64,000 nucleotides of DNA. It comes from a virus. The notes below the pieces were generated by a model, which saw only the letters and a list, made by a program, of their open reading frames with translations, was not told where the DNA came from and ran no database searches. Shown piece after piece: positions 45,611 through 52,659 of this stretch. Both the position numbers and the translations under genes were made by a program. The stretch covers positions 1 through 64,000 of the IMG/VR virus record IMGVR_UViG_3300020579_000011. The stretch is one strand, 5' to 3'. The first letter of the stretch is position 1; each line of letters starts with the position of its first letter.

Positions 45611-46078
45611 TTACTCTGGTTTGTGTCCGTTGGCAGGTGTCACTTCAATTGCTGGTCGGTTTGGCCGAGGAATGTCTACTACGATCACTTGGACGCCGAT
45701 GTTTGTTGATGTCTCTGCCCCTCGTTCGGCGTAGCGGCCCTTTAGCTTGAATGCTATGTCTAATCCGCTCGTCCGCGGTCCCCAAGCGATTACTTCGCGG
45801 GAGTCTCCTACCTTTCCATTGTGCTGGAAAAACTTGGTTTCTTTCGCGTTCAATAGAGGCACTAAATGATTCTGTATTAAAGCTTTGTCTGTAAGACCGA
45901 GTTCGTCCATGAGTTCCGGCATTTTTAACTTGATGGATTCTAGAGCCTGATGCGCGGACTGATCTGGATTATTGGGCGAATAGCCAGCTTTGATCGCCGC
46001 CTGTTTTACGGTCTTGTTCTTTGGCAATTGCTTGATGAATGCGCGTTCGCGCTGAGTTAGTTTGCGTCTCTTAGCCAT
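45611..46078 (-). CDS. terS: Terminase small subunit (155 aa)
   Basis: The N-terminal KRRKLTQRERAFIKQLPKNK and VKQAAIKAGYSPNNPDQSAH form the helix-turn-helix typical of TerS (TxxQxxFxxxY...NxxxAAxxAGYS). A linker helix (LTDKALIQNHLVPLLNAKET) follows, then a beta-rich end. TerS recognises the packaging site and delivers DNA to TerL. The gene is the first of the packaging block and is preceded by AATCGGGTAT and a TTGTG-T-CACAA palindrome. Confidence 0.85.
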   Translation of the reverse strand: MAKRRKLTQRERAFIKQLPKNKTVKQAAIKAGYSPNNPDQSAHQALESIKLKMPELMDELGLTDKALIQNHLVPLLNAKETKFFQHNGKVGDSREVIAWGPRTSGLDIAFKLKGRYAERGAETSTNIGVQVIVVDIPRPNRPAIEVTPANGHKPE

Positions 46079-46108
46079 ATACCCGATTTCCCCGAACTAC
46101 TAGATAGA

Positions 46109-46119
46109 TTGTGTCACAA
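46109..46119. promoter_or_regulatory. TTGTGTCACAA palindrome upstream of terS
   Basis: Perfect 5+1+5 palindrome 31-41 bp before the terS start. Its TTGTG/CACAA half-sites also occur in the early control region (GCACAAGATTGTGC at 53170-53183). It could be a late operator for the same regulator. The similarity is short, so chance is possible. Confidence 0.3.
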
Positions 46120-46134
46120 AATCTGCCTCAGCTC

Positions 46135-46380
46135 TCATGTGCCGGTGGCTCCGGGCTGCTCTTCGATGCACTCCAACCATTCGGTCTCAATTCGCCGATT
46201 GAATTCTTCTATTTGCTCATCCGTCATTCCGTCGTGACAGTTAAACGGCTGCCCGACTGTGTGTGGCCAGCATTTGTCTGAGCTTAAGTGAAGGCATGTC
46301 TTATTTGGACAATCAGGCACGGCGCAATTGGGCCATTCGCCCATCGCATTCGCGTAATCAATACAGTTTGATTCGCTCAT
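46135..46380 (-). CDS. Cys-rich small protein (81 aa)
   Basis: Start at ATG 46380, which follows AGAGGAA; a TTG at 46410 is in frame. Contains NCAVPDCPNKTCLHLSSDKC then FNCHDGM, a Cys/His pattern suited to a metal-binding fold. Its tail is acidic. Not recognised. Confidence 0.5.
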   Translation of the reverse strand: MSESNCIDYANAMGEWPNCAVPDCPNKTCLHLSSDKCWPHTVGQPFNCHDGMTDEQIEEFNRRIETEWLECIEEQPGATGT

Positions 46381-46406
46381 TTCCTCTGCTTTGCCTGCTG
46401 GCCGGG

Positions 46407-46652
46407 TCAAACATTCTTTGGTGTTGCATGCTCGGCTAACGCAAACTGCTGCTCTAGTGCGTCTATCCGGTCCTGCACAGCCATGAACGCTGCATACCCC
46501 ACAAGCACCGCTATCGGCTCGTCGCTATCCTGAATCACGTAACGGGTCTCGCCAATATTGCGTAATGTCTCTGCGTTGAACTTGCGCAGAAAGCTCACGC
46601 CAACAAAACGTAATCGCCTGTCGAGATAGACCGTGCCTGCGTTAGCTGCCAT
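46407..46652 (-). CDS. Phd/YefM-like antitoxin-fold protein (81 aa)
   Basis: The core AETLRNIGETRYVIQDSDEP followed by IAVLVGYAAFMAVQDRIDAL matches the Phd/YefM plan (…YVI..S..PVAVLV.Y..Y..M...). These proteins bind DNA and neutralise a Doc- or RelE-type toxin. No toxin gene is adjacent, so this copy may regulate phage genes or counter a host toxin. Assignment is by pattern only. Confidence 0.5.
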   Translation of the reverse strand: MAANAGTVYLDRRLRFVGVSFLRKFNAETLRNIGETRYVIQDSDEPIAVLVGYAAFMAVQDRIDALEQQFALAEHATPKNV

Positions 46653-46688
46653 TGCTCCCCCTCCGGCTGTTTGCCCGTGCCTGCTGGC

Positions 46689-47348
46689 TCACTCGTTAGC
46701 TGCTAGGCCGCTCGGCTCAAAGTCTGCGAAATAACCTGCAAACTCGAAATGGGACTTTGCGATGCCGAGCAGCAAATTTCTGAACTCAATCGGAGTTTCA
46801 AGCCGCTGGCGGCGAGAAAGCCGCTGGCAAATCCCAGTGCGCGTCTTGCGACGGCGTTCTTCTTTTGAATGGAACCCATCTTCCAATCGAATCTTCGATG
46901 CCCCCTTGCCCCATCTTAGCAGTGGCAATCCGACTTTCGCAGCATAGAGCCAGGTTGCTTTCTGTGCGCGATGCCCGTAAAACTCCTGGTCAACGCAGCA
47001 CGTCCAGCCGCCTTCAAAGTCAGCATTGACCCATCCACCGACGCGCGGAGGTGCATTTAATCCGAACTCTTTCCATGCTGAGCTCGCTGCCGGATGTTCG
47101 AGCACACCGCCAAACTTGCGAACGCTGGCAAGCGCAGAGGCAAAGCACCCTCCATCGTCGCCCTTTACTCTCCGCACCTTTGCACTCGGTCCTCCGTGCC
47201 AGTAACGGCCCCAGCGGGCACAGGGCGGATGCGCCACGACCGGCCACGGTCCAGCATATTTCCGCGCATCGCGTTGCTCATCCCACAACTCGACATCGGG
47301 CAGCCCAGCATAAGGACCGTCAGGCATGACAAAAAGTGCCGCTATCAA
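46689..47348 (-). CDS. DNA cytosine methyltransferase-like protein (PPC-motif family)
   Basis: The block GPWPVVAHPPCARWGRYWHG near residue 35 carries a PPC motif like the catalytic loop of C5-cytosine methyltransferases, and GGVLEHPAASSAW near residue 85 resembles the ENP motif. A full SAM-binding motif I is not visible. This small family is common in phages and is usually called methyltransferase-like or hypothetical. A TTG start at 47348 gives the family-like beginning IAALFVMPDGPYAGLPDVEL and has AGGAG upstream; a GTG at 47384 is the longer option. Confidence 0.55.
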   Translation of the reverse strand: MIAALFVMPDGPYAGLPDVELWDEQRDARKYAGPWPVVAHPPCARWGRYWHGGPSAKVRRVKGDDGGCFASALASVRKFGGVLEHPAASSAWKEFGLNAPPRVGGWVNADFEGGWTCCVDQEFYGHRAQKATWLYAAKVGLPLLRWGKGASKIRLEDGFHSKEERRRKTRTGICQRLSRRQRLETPIEFRNLLLGIAKSHFEFAGYFADFEPSGLAANE

Positions 47349-47374
47349 CTTGTCCGCTCCTCTCTGGCCCGCGC

Positions 47375-47563
47375 TCAGGGCCACACATCTGCTGTTACGC
47401 TAATTGAAATGTGCACTCGGACTGCAAATTTATGGTCACAATTCCCGCATTCGTAGTAGCAGAGACTCTCGCCATTGTTGCCAATCGCTTCGCTCAAGTC
47501 GTTCTTGGCATGGCAGTATGGGCATTCAACCCGATGATAGTCTTTTGTGTACGTTTCACTCAC
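47375..47563 (-). CDS. Small zinc-ribbon protein (62 aa)
   Basis: Two CxxC knuckles, CPYCHAKN and CGNCDHKF, about 24 residues apart, give a standard zinc ribbon. N-terminal aromatic/acidic leader and a beta tail. Probable nucleic-acid or protein binding; function unknown. Confidence 0.6.
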   Translation of the reverse strand: MSETYTKDYHRVECPYCHAKNDLSEAIGNNGESLCYYECGNCDHKFAVRVHISISVTADVWP

Positions 47564-47583
47564 TTACGTCTTCTTCCCCGCGC

Positions 47584-47925
47584 TCAGGACTGCTTGGGCG
47601 GGCGCTTCGACTCTCTCCAATTCGGCAATGCACAAAACATATCGAACCGCCTCACTATTGGGCAAATAGCCGGACTCGTCTTGGTTTGAGTATTCGGAAT
47701 CGGTGCGCAGATAACATCTGGATGGATGCGCATGAAAAGCGGCGGCTCTATTCGATGCTCCGCTTGAGCCATGACCACTTGCAGCCAGTCAAGGCATTGT
47801 TTGTCAGACGGCTTTGACTCGTCGTTTTTGACGCCCATCTTGGTATAGAGAAAACATCGGTACATCGCCAACAGGTCACCGTTTGTCATCTCAACCTTCT
47901 TGCTACGCTTAGTTTTGTCGCTCAT
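47584..47925 (-). CDS. Hypothetical protein (113 aa)
   Basis: Basic N-terminus (KTKRSKKVEMTNGDLLAMYR) followed by a mixed alpha/beta body with FMRIHPDVICAPIPN. Overlaps the upstream gene by 4 bases (ATGA). Not recognised. Confidence 0.5.
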   Translation of the reverse strand: MSDKTKRSKKVEMTNGDLLAMYRCFLYTKMGVKNDESKPSDKQCLDWLQVVMAQAEHRIEPPLFMRIHPDVICAPIPNTQTKTSPAICPIVRRFDMFCALPNWRESKRPPKQS

Positions 47926-48455
47926 CCGGCTTTCGCCTCCTTGTCTGGCTCCTGGGTGGCGAGGGCGGCGCGTGTGTTCTCAGGTTCAAGTTCCAGGCAG
48001 CGGTGGATAACGTAAGCTACAACGTCTGGCATGTCGCGCTGTTCCGCGTTGCAAAATTGCAGGAAGCGGTTTAACTCATCGCGTCTTCCATCTTGCTCTG
48101 AAAGGCCACGCTCGCTCGGCTGGCGGGCCGCAGCCCCGGCGCAATAAGCGTCATGGATAATTGAAAGTATCACGTCGTGTTGTGGGCGATTATCCGTAGG
48201 GCTTGCCTGCCAGGGCTTAAACCGTGCAGCCCAGAACTCCTCAGCATCGAATCCCGTCCCTGCCTCCTGAACGGCTGGCACTGCGCTCTCAGCGGACTGG
48301 GCGGCGAGAGCTTTAGTGTGAAAGTCTAGGACCAGCTTCGCTATTGCTGGCCCTAATTTGGCGGCGTTCCACCTCTCATCCATAGCTCTTTTCGCTAGGC
48401 CATACGCCACGTCACCTATTCCTATTTCCTGCAACGATAACTGCTTGTCGCTCAT
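47922..48455 (-). CDS. Hypothetical protein (177 aa)
   Basis: Mainly helical, Ala-rich protein (AYGLAKRAMDERWNAAKLGP; LDFHTKALAAQSAESAVP). C-terminal half has the helix ELNRFLQFCNAEQRDM. ATG overlaps the stop of the upstream 54-aa gene (ATGA). Not recognised. Confidence 0.55.
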   Translation of the reverse strand: MSDKQLSLQEIGIGDVAYGLAKRAMDERWNAAKLGPAIAKLVLDFHTKALAAQSAESAVPAVQEAGTGFDAEEFWAARFKPWQASPTDNRPQHDVILSIIHDAYCAGAAARQPSERGLSEQDGRRDELNRFLQFCNAEQRDMPDVVAYVIHRCLELEPENTRAALATQEPDKEAKAG

Positions 48456-48616
48456 CGTTTCCTCCGCTTGGCTGGCACGGACGTAATTTCAATCTCCATC
48501 TTGTCTCCCAAATCCAAGCACTTTGCATCGTGGCCTCCCGTGAGGCTCGTCACCCTCGCTACACGCTTGCTCCAAGTGATGTCTATACGTAGCACCTTCC
48601 GCGCTTTGGTCTTCAC
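48452..48616 (-). CDS. Small basic protein (54 aa)
   Basis: GTG at 48616 overlaps the upstream TGA as GTGA, and its stop overlaps the next ATG. The first 6 residues (MKTKAR) and 16 coding bases are the same as in the gene just upstream, though the rest differs (VLRIDITWSKRVARVTSLTG). Beta-rich and basic. Function unknown. Confidence 0.5.
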   Translation of the reverse strand: MKTKARKVLRIDITWSKRVARVTSLTGGHDAKCLDLGDKMEIEITSVPAKRRKR

Positions 48617-48777
48617 TTTGTGGCCTCGTAACGCACGACACGATAGATACCGCCATCATTCCAACTTTTTATCGCCTTTACTGCTAGGTATCTACGTGTC
48701 TTGGCAACAAGCGGCTTCCACTTACCATTCCCGCCGACGAACTCCACCACCCACACGCTACGCGCTTTGGTCTTCAT
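48613..48777 (-). CDS. Small protein, related to 52-aa protein at 49.8-50.0 kb
   Basis: Begins MKTKARSVWVVEFVGGNGKW and ends IYRVVRYEATK. The same frame of residues is seen in the protein at 49818-49976 (RSVWVLYYQGKF ... YELIRYDASKR), so the two are paralogues with a helix between two strands. ATGA overlap with its upstream gene. The longer in-frame extension to 48888 overlaps a better gene and is rejected. Confidence 0.55.
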   Translation of the reverse strand: MKTKARSVWVVEFVGGNGKWKPLVAKTRRYLAVKAIKSWNDGGIYRVVRYEATK

Positions 48778-48953
48778 GCCCGCTCTCTTTCCAGCTTCTC
48801 GCGGATGGCGTCCTCGATGAACCGCCTTCGCTCCATAATCAGCGCGTTCTTGGCGTGTCCGCTCGGTGTCTGCCCAAAAATGTGCCAAGTAACCTCAAAC
48901 GTGGGCTGGTCGCCGCTGGCGTTCGCTATTAAAACTTCAAATACGTCGCTCAT
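48774..48953 (-). CDS. Small hypothetical protein (59 aa)
   Basis: ATG at 48953 overlaps the TGA of the gene before (ATGA), and its TGA overlaps the next ATG. Sequence DVFEVLIANASGDQPTFEVT then a basic helix NALIMERRRFIEDAIREKLE. Coherent coding composition and double overlap make it likely real. Not recognised. Confidence 0.5.
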   Translation of the reverse strand: MSDVFEVLIANASGDQPTFEVTWHIFGQTPSGHAKNALIMERRRFIEDAIREKLERERA

Positions 48954-49303
48954 TTCTCCTCCATCGCTTTGCGAATCGCGGCTGCCGCCAGCTTAATACT
49001 CGCTTCATCGCCAAGTTCGATACAGCGGGCGCAACTTCCGAGGCGGATAATGCAATGCCGTTTGTGCTCTTCCAATTTTGCTTCCCGCTTGGCCTCCACC
49101 ACCAGGGAGTCGAGGCCGGAGACGAGCGGTTCAAGAGCGTCGGCGGCTTGTCTTAGCCCTTTCGCGTGCCATTCGCAGCCTTCACAGGGCTTCCAAGGGG
49201 CAGTCTCAACCGGAATCTCGCAAGAACTCTCTATCAGGTCTGCATCTTCACGCCAGTGCTTCGTCAGCTCCGCTAGTCGCTCAGTGAGAGGAGTCGGGGT
49301 CAT
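48950..49303 (-). CDS. Hypothetical protein with two Cys pairs (117 aa)
   Basis: Helical protein with CEGCEWH near residue 40 and HCIIRLGSCARCIELG near residue 83, possible metal sites, and a coiled segment (LDSLVVEAKREAKLEEHKRH). ATG overlaps the upstream TGA. Not recognised. Confidence 0.55.
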   Translation of the reverse strand: MTPTPLTERLAELTKHWREDADLIESSCEIPVETAPWKPCEGCEWHAKGLRQAADALEPLVSGLDSLVVEAKREAKLEEHKRHCIIRLGSCARCIELGDEASIKLAAAAIRKAMEEK

Positions 49304-49539
49304 CGAGTTTCTCCTAGGCGTGCGCGAATCCTGTCAATCCAGCCGAGCAGCCAAGTTCTGATTTGCCAGACGCCACAAGCCGCCAGAAGATACACTTCTA
49401 AGTACGGCATTAGAACGTCCCAATGCGTCAAAGCTTGCTTGTCCGACCCCACGACACCTACGAAGAGCATCGCAATAGCGACGACGAAGCCGCCCAACCC
49501 AAAAGCGATAGCTAAAATTGTTCTGACAGTGTTCTCCAC
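49300..49539 (-). CDS. Two-helix membrane protein, holin-like size (79 aa)
   Basis: GTG start at 49539 with GGGAGG and GGGA upstream. First hydrophobic helix TILAIAFGLGGFVVAIAMLF, then a polar loop, then VYLLAACGVWQIRTWLLGW, then a basic tail (RIRARLGETR). Two transmembrane helices with a basic C-terminus is the plan of a class II-type holin, but no endolysin is recognised nearby, so lysis function is only a possibility. Confidence 0.5.
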   Translation of the reverse strand: MENTVRTILAIAFGLGGFVVAIAMLFVGVVGSDKQALTHWDVLMPYLEVYLLAACGVWQIRTWLLGWIDRIRARLGETR

Positions 49540-49562
49540 TCCCTTTCCTCCCTCTCTTCGTG

Positions 49563-49778
49563 CTACCTGGTCCCCATTGCGAAACGGCGCTTCCGTCCGA
49601 ACAAGGCTTTCTCGCATTCGTGCCTCAGCTTCAAACGTTCTGCCTGAGTCTGCAAGCGCTGCGTGAAGTAGTAATCCCACCTCACTTCGCCAATCCATTC
49701 GACCATCGGGCGAAAGGAGAACAATTCCCATCCTTGCTCGAACGTTGTGCCGACGTGGAACGGAGCGCGTATTTTCAT
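49563..49778 (-). CDS. Small hypothetical protein (71 aa)
   Basis: Aromatic-rich N-terminus (FEQGWELFSFRPMVEWIGEV) and a basic helical C-terminus (AERLKLRHECEKALFGRKRR). Preceded by CCAGG and close to the next gene. Not recognised; composition is coding-like. Confidence 0.45.
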   Translation of the reverse strand: MKIRAPFHVGTTFEQGWELFSFRPMVEWIGEVRWDYYFTQRLQTQAERLKLRHECEKALFGRKRRFAMGTR

Positions 49779-49817
49779 TTACCTGGTCCCTCGGTCAAAC
49801 CCGATGCAAATGCCTAG

Positions 49818-49976
49818 CTATCGCTTGCTGGCGTCATAGCGAATCAATTCGTAATCTTTCCTTTGGTCGTAATACTTGTGCATTCGATAACGAATGTCAG
49901 CGAGACCACGGGCTTTTGTTACGTAGGCTTCGCAGAATTTCCCTTGGTAGTAAAGCACCCACACGCTTCGCTTCAT
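49818..49976 (-). CDS. Small protein, paralogue of the 48.6-48.8 kb protein (52 aa)
   Basis: ATG 49976 has GGAGG about 10 nt upstream. RSVWVLYYQGKF at the N-terminus, a helix GLADIRYRMHKYYDQRKD and YELIRYDASKR at the end match the order of the 54-aa protein at 48613-48777. Longer in-frame start at 50057 lacks a ribosome site. Function unknown. Confidence 0.5.
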   Translation of the reverse strand: MKRSVWVLYYQGKFCEAYVTKARGLADIRYRMHKYYDQRKDYELIRYDASKR

Positions 49977-50063
49977 TCTGTCAGCCCCTCCTCGGCTTAT
50001 TGGCACGCTAGTCATGGATTTTTCACACTGGTTTGCCCACCTGCGGCGCTGTGTCAAGAGCAG

Positions 50064-50507
50064 CTACCGCAAGTTTCTGAACCAAACTTGCTTCGGCCCT
50101 TCAGGATAAATTCCTTTGCTGCGCTTGCGCGATGGCCGGTCGTAATTGCCGCCTTTCGTCATGTGGCTGAACGTCCAGCCCGCAGCTCGCAGCGAAGTGC
50201 CTGGCTCGCTCCCAAGAATCTCCGTCCAAATCTTCCGATAGCCCATTTCCTTTGCGATACGCGCCGCCGCGCCATAGAGAAATGAGCACTCATTCTTGCC
50301 GCCGAACGTCACAAGCCGCGTGACCGCGCACTCCATGTACTGCTCCGAGAGCCGCGCTTGGCGGCGTCCAACGATGCACGCGCCGACTAACTGCTCGCCC
50401 TTCATTGCTCCTATCGCCCACCGACAGCCCACAACTGAGCGATGGTGACGGTGCCTATCGCTCACGAGCGCGTTAGCCTCGACAAGCGTTAGCGGAATCA
50501 CCCTCAC
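50064..50507 (-). CDS. XF1762-family protein (147 aa)
   Basis: Matches the XF1762-type pattern: VIPLTLVEANALVSDRHRHH at the start, GAMKGEQLVGACIVGRRQAR, LVTFGGKNECSFLYGAAARI and LGSEPGTSLRAAGWTF. The layout is close to GNAT acetyltransferases. The family is widespread in phages and mobile elements but has no settled biochemical role. Ends with aromatic QVWFRNLR. Confidence 0.8.
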   Translation of the reverse strand: MRVIPLTLVEANALVSDRHRHHRSVVGCRWAIGAMKGEQLVGACIVGRRQARLSEQYMECAVTRLVTFGGKNECSFLYGAAARIAKEMGYRKIWTEILGSEPGTSLRAAGWTFSHMTKGGNYDRPSRKRSKGIYPEGPKQVWFRNLR

Positions 50508-50543
50508 CTCATCCTCTCTTCCCTGCCCGCGCCACGGGTAACC

Positions 50544-51290
50544 TCAAGCTCCTGCCAGTTTCTTCATATCGGCCATTGCGTCTTCGTCCGTATCAAAGAA
50601 CCGGCAAGGATTGAATTTGCGCGACGTGTCGCTGGCGTCGTAGATCAACTGCGCCGCGAGTAGCGTGCCGTGAAAGGCTTCGAGTTTTTTGCCCTCTTCG
50701 CCTGCCAACGTCATGACCCATCCGCCTCGGCAATGCGTCATCTGGCAGGTGTGCCAGGTATTCATTTTTAGATGATGCTCCGGTTGCATGACCGCTTCGT
50801 AAACTCGCTTGTGGATGTCGGGAATCACTGGAATTGTCGGCGCTTTGAAATTGCCTTTTACTGGCGCAGCGCCTTCCAAATCCGAGCAATACGAGCAACG
50901 CGAGCAATCCGAGCAACCCGAGCAACGCGAGCAACCCGAGCAACGCGAGCAACGCGAGCAATCCGAGCAATGCGAGCAACCCGAGCAATCCGAGCAATCC
51001 GAGCAACGCGAGCAACGCGAGCAACCCGAGCAACGCGAGCAATCCGAGCAATCCGAGCAACCCGAGCAATCCGAGCAATCCGAGCAACGCGAGCAACGCG
51101 AGCAACCCGAGCAACGCGAGCAATCCGAGCAATCCGAGCAACGCGAGCAACGCGAGCAACGCGAGCAATCCGAGCAATTAATGCAGTTTTCGCAATTCTT
51201 CAAACTGTCCAGCGCTTTTTGTGCCGCTTCTTTTGTTCCGAAATATTCTACGGAACATTTATTGCCGTTCGTGTCTTTAAGCCAAGTCAT
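50544..51290 (-). CDS. Cys-Ser-X tripeptide repeat protein (248 aa)
   Basis: N-terminal domain of about 30 residues (TWLKDTNGNKCSVEYFGTKE), then a run of about 35 tripeptides of the form Cys-Ser-X (X mostly Asp, Arg or Gly) at residues 32-140, then a C-terminal domain with HLKMNTWHTCQMTHCRGGWV and MTLAGEEGKKLEAFHG. Such a Cys every third residue would form a ladder able to bind metal or stack like a beta-helix. The repeat is made of 33 exact-length 9-bp DNA units. Proteins with this look occur in other phages but no function is known to me. Confidence 0.7.
   Translation of the reverse strand: MTWLKDTNGNKCSVEYFGTKEAAQKALDSLKNCENCINCSDCSRCSRCSRCSDCSDCSRCSGCSRCSRCSDCSDCSGCSDCSDCSRCSGCSRCSRCSDCSDCSGCSHCSDCSRCSRCSGCSRCSGCSDCSRCSYCSDLEGAAPVKGNFKAPTIPVIPDIHKRVYEAVMQPEHHLKMNTWHTCQMTHCRGGWVMTLAGEEGKKLEAFHGTLLAAQLIYDASDTSRKFNPCRFFDTDEDAMADMKKLAGA
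50881..51177. repeat. 33 tandem 9-bp units (NNCGAGCAA) with 81-bp higher-order copy
   Basis: On the plus strand each unit is NNCGAGCAA with NN mostly TC, CG or CC (once TA and TG). The encoded X residues include the nine-unit string D-D-R-G-R-R-D-D-G twice in a row, meaning an 81-bp block was duplicated after the 9-bp units arose. All other frames are open too, giving spurious Gln/Glu, Ala/Arg/Thr and Leu ORFs. Confidence 0.9.
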
Positions 51291-51312
51291 TGATTCCTCC
51301 TCGCGCCACTTC

Positions 51313-51555
51313 TCATTCGCTCACCTTCGCCGGTCTGCCTGCGGGCGTGTCGCAATCCCGTGCGGCATGATAGCCAGCAGGGTAGCCCTCATTGAATCCT
51401 TGTGCGTACGCCTGTATTTTTGTCATTCGAAGTAGGCTGGCAAGGGCCTTAATATCGCTATCGTTCCATGCCGCAGCCGGTAAGTGTTTGCGTGCGAATC
51501 GGCGAGCTATGTCAATAAATTTATTTTGCTTGAGCTTACTCATGTTCTTAACCAT
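51313..51555 (-). CDS. Hypothetical protein (80 aa)
   Basis: Basic helical N-terminus (SKLKQNKFIDIARRFARKHL), then AAWNDSDIKALASLLRMTKI and a Gly/Tyr-rich end (YAQGFNEGYPAGYHAARD). ATG 51555 overlaps the end of the upstream gene by 8 bases; ATG 51543 is also possible. Not recognised. Confidence 0.5.
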   Translation of the reverse strand: MVKNMSKLKQNKFIDIARRFARKHLPAAAWNDSDIKALASLLRMTKIQAYAQGFNEGYPAGYHAARDCDTPAGRPAKVSE

Positions 51556-51805
51556 CCTTCTTTGCGCCTGCGCCCGTCGCTTGATTGAATTTGGCTGGGT
51601 ATTTGGCGGTCTTAAATAATTCAGCGGCCGCCCTGTGCAACCCAGCGAGAGCTTTCAGTTCAAGGCAATACGCGCTGTTCGGAGTAGCTGATGATGACAC
51701 CCGTTTTTCTGATCGCCCAGCCAACTCTTCGTGGTAGCGAATGGCGGATTTAATACTCGCGGTCCAGATAAATTCTCTTTGAATCGCTGCTTCCTGAGTG
51801 TCCAT
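51548..51805 (-). CDS. Hypothetical helical protein (85 aa)
   Basis: ATG at 51805 uses the last base of the upstream TAA (TAATG). Helical body (AIQREFIWTASIKSAIRYHE; LELKALAGLHRAAAELFKTA) with a Lys/Gly tail. Not recognised. Confidence 0.5.
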   Translation of the reverse strand: MDTQEAAIQREFIWTASIKSAIRYHEELAGRSEKRVSSSATPNSAYCLELKALAGLHRAAAELFKTAKYPAKFNQATGAGAKKDG

Positions 51806-52263
51806 TAGGATTTGCCTCGAACTAAACAACCAAGTCTGACCTTTGCGATTTCTTTGCTGCACGGCGGCTTGCCGTACTTCCCAAATGGTCGAGGCTCTCC
51901 GTGACACGCCCCGCACAAGACAGCATCCGGTTTCGGTATTTCACACATTGAGGCAGTAAACTTTCTGCGGTCGTGGCGCAACTGAACGAAAAAGATTTGA
52001 CCGCAGAGCGCCGTGGCTACTAGATTTGGCGTTTCTAGCCGCAACATCCGGTCGTAATGCGCTTCGTACCAGTGAGCCGTCACGTAAGCAATTTTGTGGA
52101 TGAGCATTGATTGGCGGGAAGTGCCGTAAACGTACTTCGGATGCTTCGCAAGTCGAGTCTTCCCGAACTGCCAATCGGCAAAGTCGGGCCGTCCCTCAAT
52201 CCACATTCCGTTATCTGGCTGAGTCTCCATTAGCTTGGCCTCGCTCGCCGTCTTGAAAATCAT
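51805..52263 (-). CDS. Hypothetical protein with CxxCH knuckle (152 aa)
   Basis: ATG 52263 overlaps the upstream stop (ATGA). Mixed alpha/beta body (DFADWQFGKTRLAKHPKYVY; HKIAYVTAHWYEAHYDRMLR) and a CGACHGEPRPFGKYGKPPC segment near residue 120 with a later Cys, likely a zinc site. The CxxCH could look like a haem motif, but there is no signal peptide and the spacing favours zinc. Not recognised. Confidence 0.5.
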   Translation of the reverse strand: MIFKTASEAKLMETQPDNGMWIEGRPDFADWQFGKTRLAKHPKYVYGTSRQSMLIHKIAYVTAHWYEAHYDRMLRLETPNLVATALCGQIFFVQLRHDRRKFTASMCEIPKPDAVLCGACHGEPRPFGKYGKPPCSKEIAKVRLGCLVRGKS

Positions 52264-52526
52264 TTCTTCTTCTCGAAATAATAAATAATAATCAGATCGC
52301 CTGAGTGTGGAGGTGGAGGAAATTGAAAATGACATTCCCGGATTAAATTACCTTCTTCATCAACTGAGCAGTCATTATCCACCAATACTGTATTGCCGTC
52401 GCTATCGGTCCACCAAATCAACGGAGGGGGCGGTTGGTACGGTGGGATAACCGGCATGGAGCGCCAGATCATCCAAGAACCCCAGAAGATAAACAGGATT
52501 AATAAGACCATGAGAGGGAATTTCAT
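52260..52526 (-). CDS. Membrane-anchored small protein with periplasmic domain (88 aa)
   Basis: ATG 52526 with AAGGAGAT 6 nt upstream. N-terminal signal anchor (KFPLMVLLILFIFWGSWMIW), then a Pro-rich stretch (PPYQPPPPL) and a small outward domain with two Cys (DCSVDEEGNLIREC). Size and topology resemble spanin or superinfection-exclusion proteins, but no specific motif supports either. Confidence 0.55.
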   Translation of the reverse strand: MKFPLMVLLILFIFWGSWMIWRSMPVIPPYQPPPPLIWWTDSDGNTVLVDNDCSVDEEGNLIRECHFQFPPPPHSGDLIIIYYFEKKK

Positions 52527-52536
52527 AACTATCTCC

Positions 52537-52659
52537 TTACGGCAACGGAATTCCAAACACGATGCGCACAAATGCGTATGAAAGCGCAAAAAGTAGCAAC
52601 GATGCGCACGTCACCTTGGCTAGACCGAGGGCTGCACGCTGGTTCAACGTCCATGTCAT
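52537..52659 (-). CDS. Small single-pass membrane protein (40 aa)
   Basis: ATG overlaps the upstream TGA (ATGA). One hydrophobic helix LLLFALSYAFVRIVFG after a polar N-terminus. Role unknown. Confidence 0.45.
   Translation of the reverse strand: MTWTLNQRAALGLAKVTCASLLLFALSYAFVRIVFGIPLP

Noticed and set aside
50881-51177. Possible CRISPR array
   Set aside because: Units are 9 bp with no spacers; this is a coding tandem repeat.
50593-51435. Leu/Ala-, Thr/Arg/Ala- and Glu/Gln-repeat frames over the 9-bp array
   Set aside because: Any frame of a 9-bp repeat without stops stays open; only the Cys-Ser frame has ordered flanking domains.
51805-52263. c-type cytochrome reading of CGACHGE
   Set aside because: No signal peptide or further haem features; additional Cys nearby fits a zinc knuckle better.
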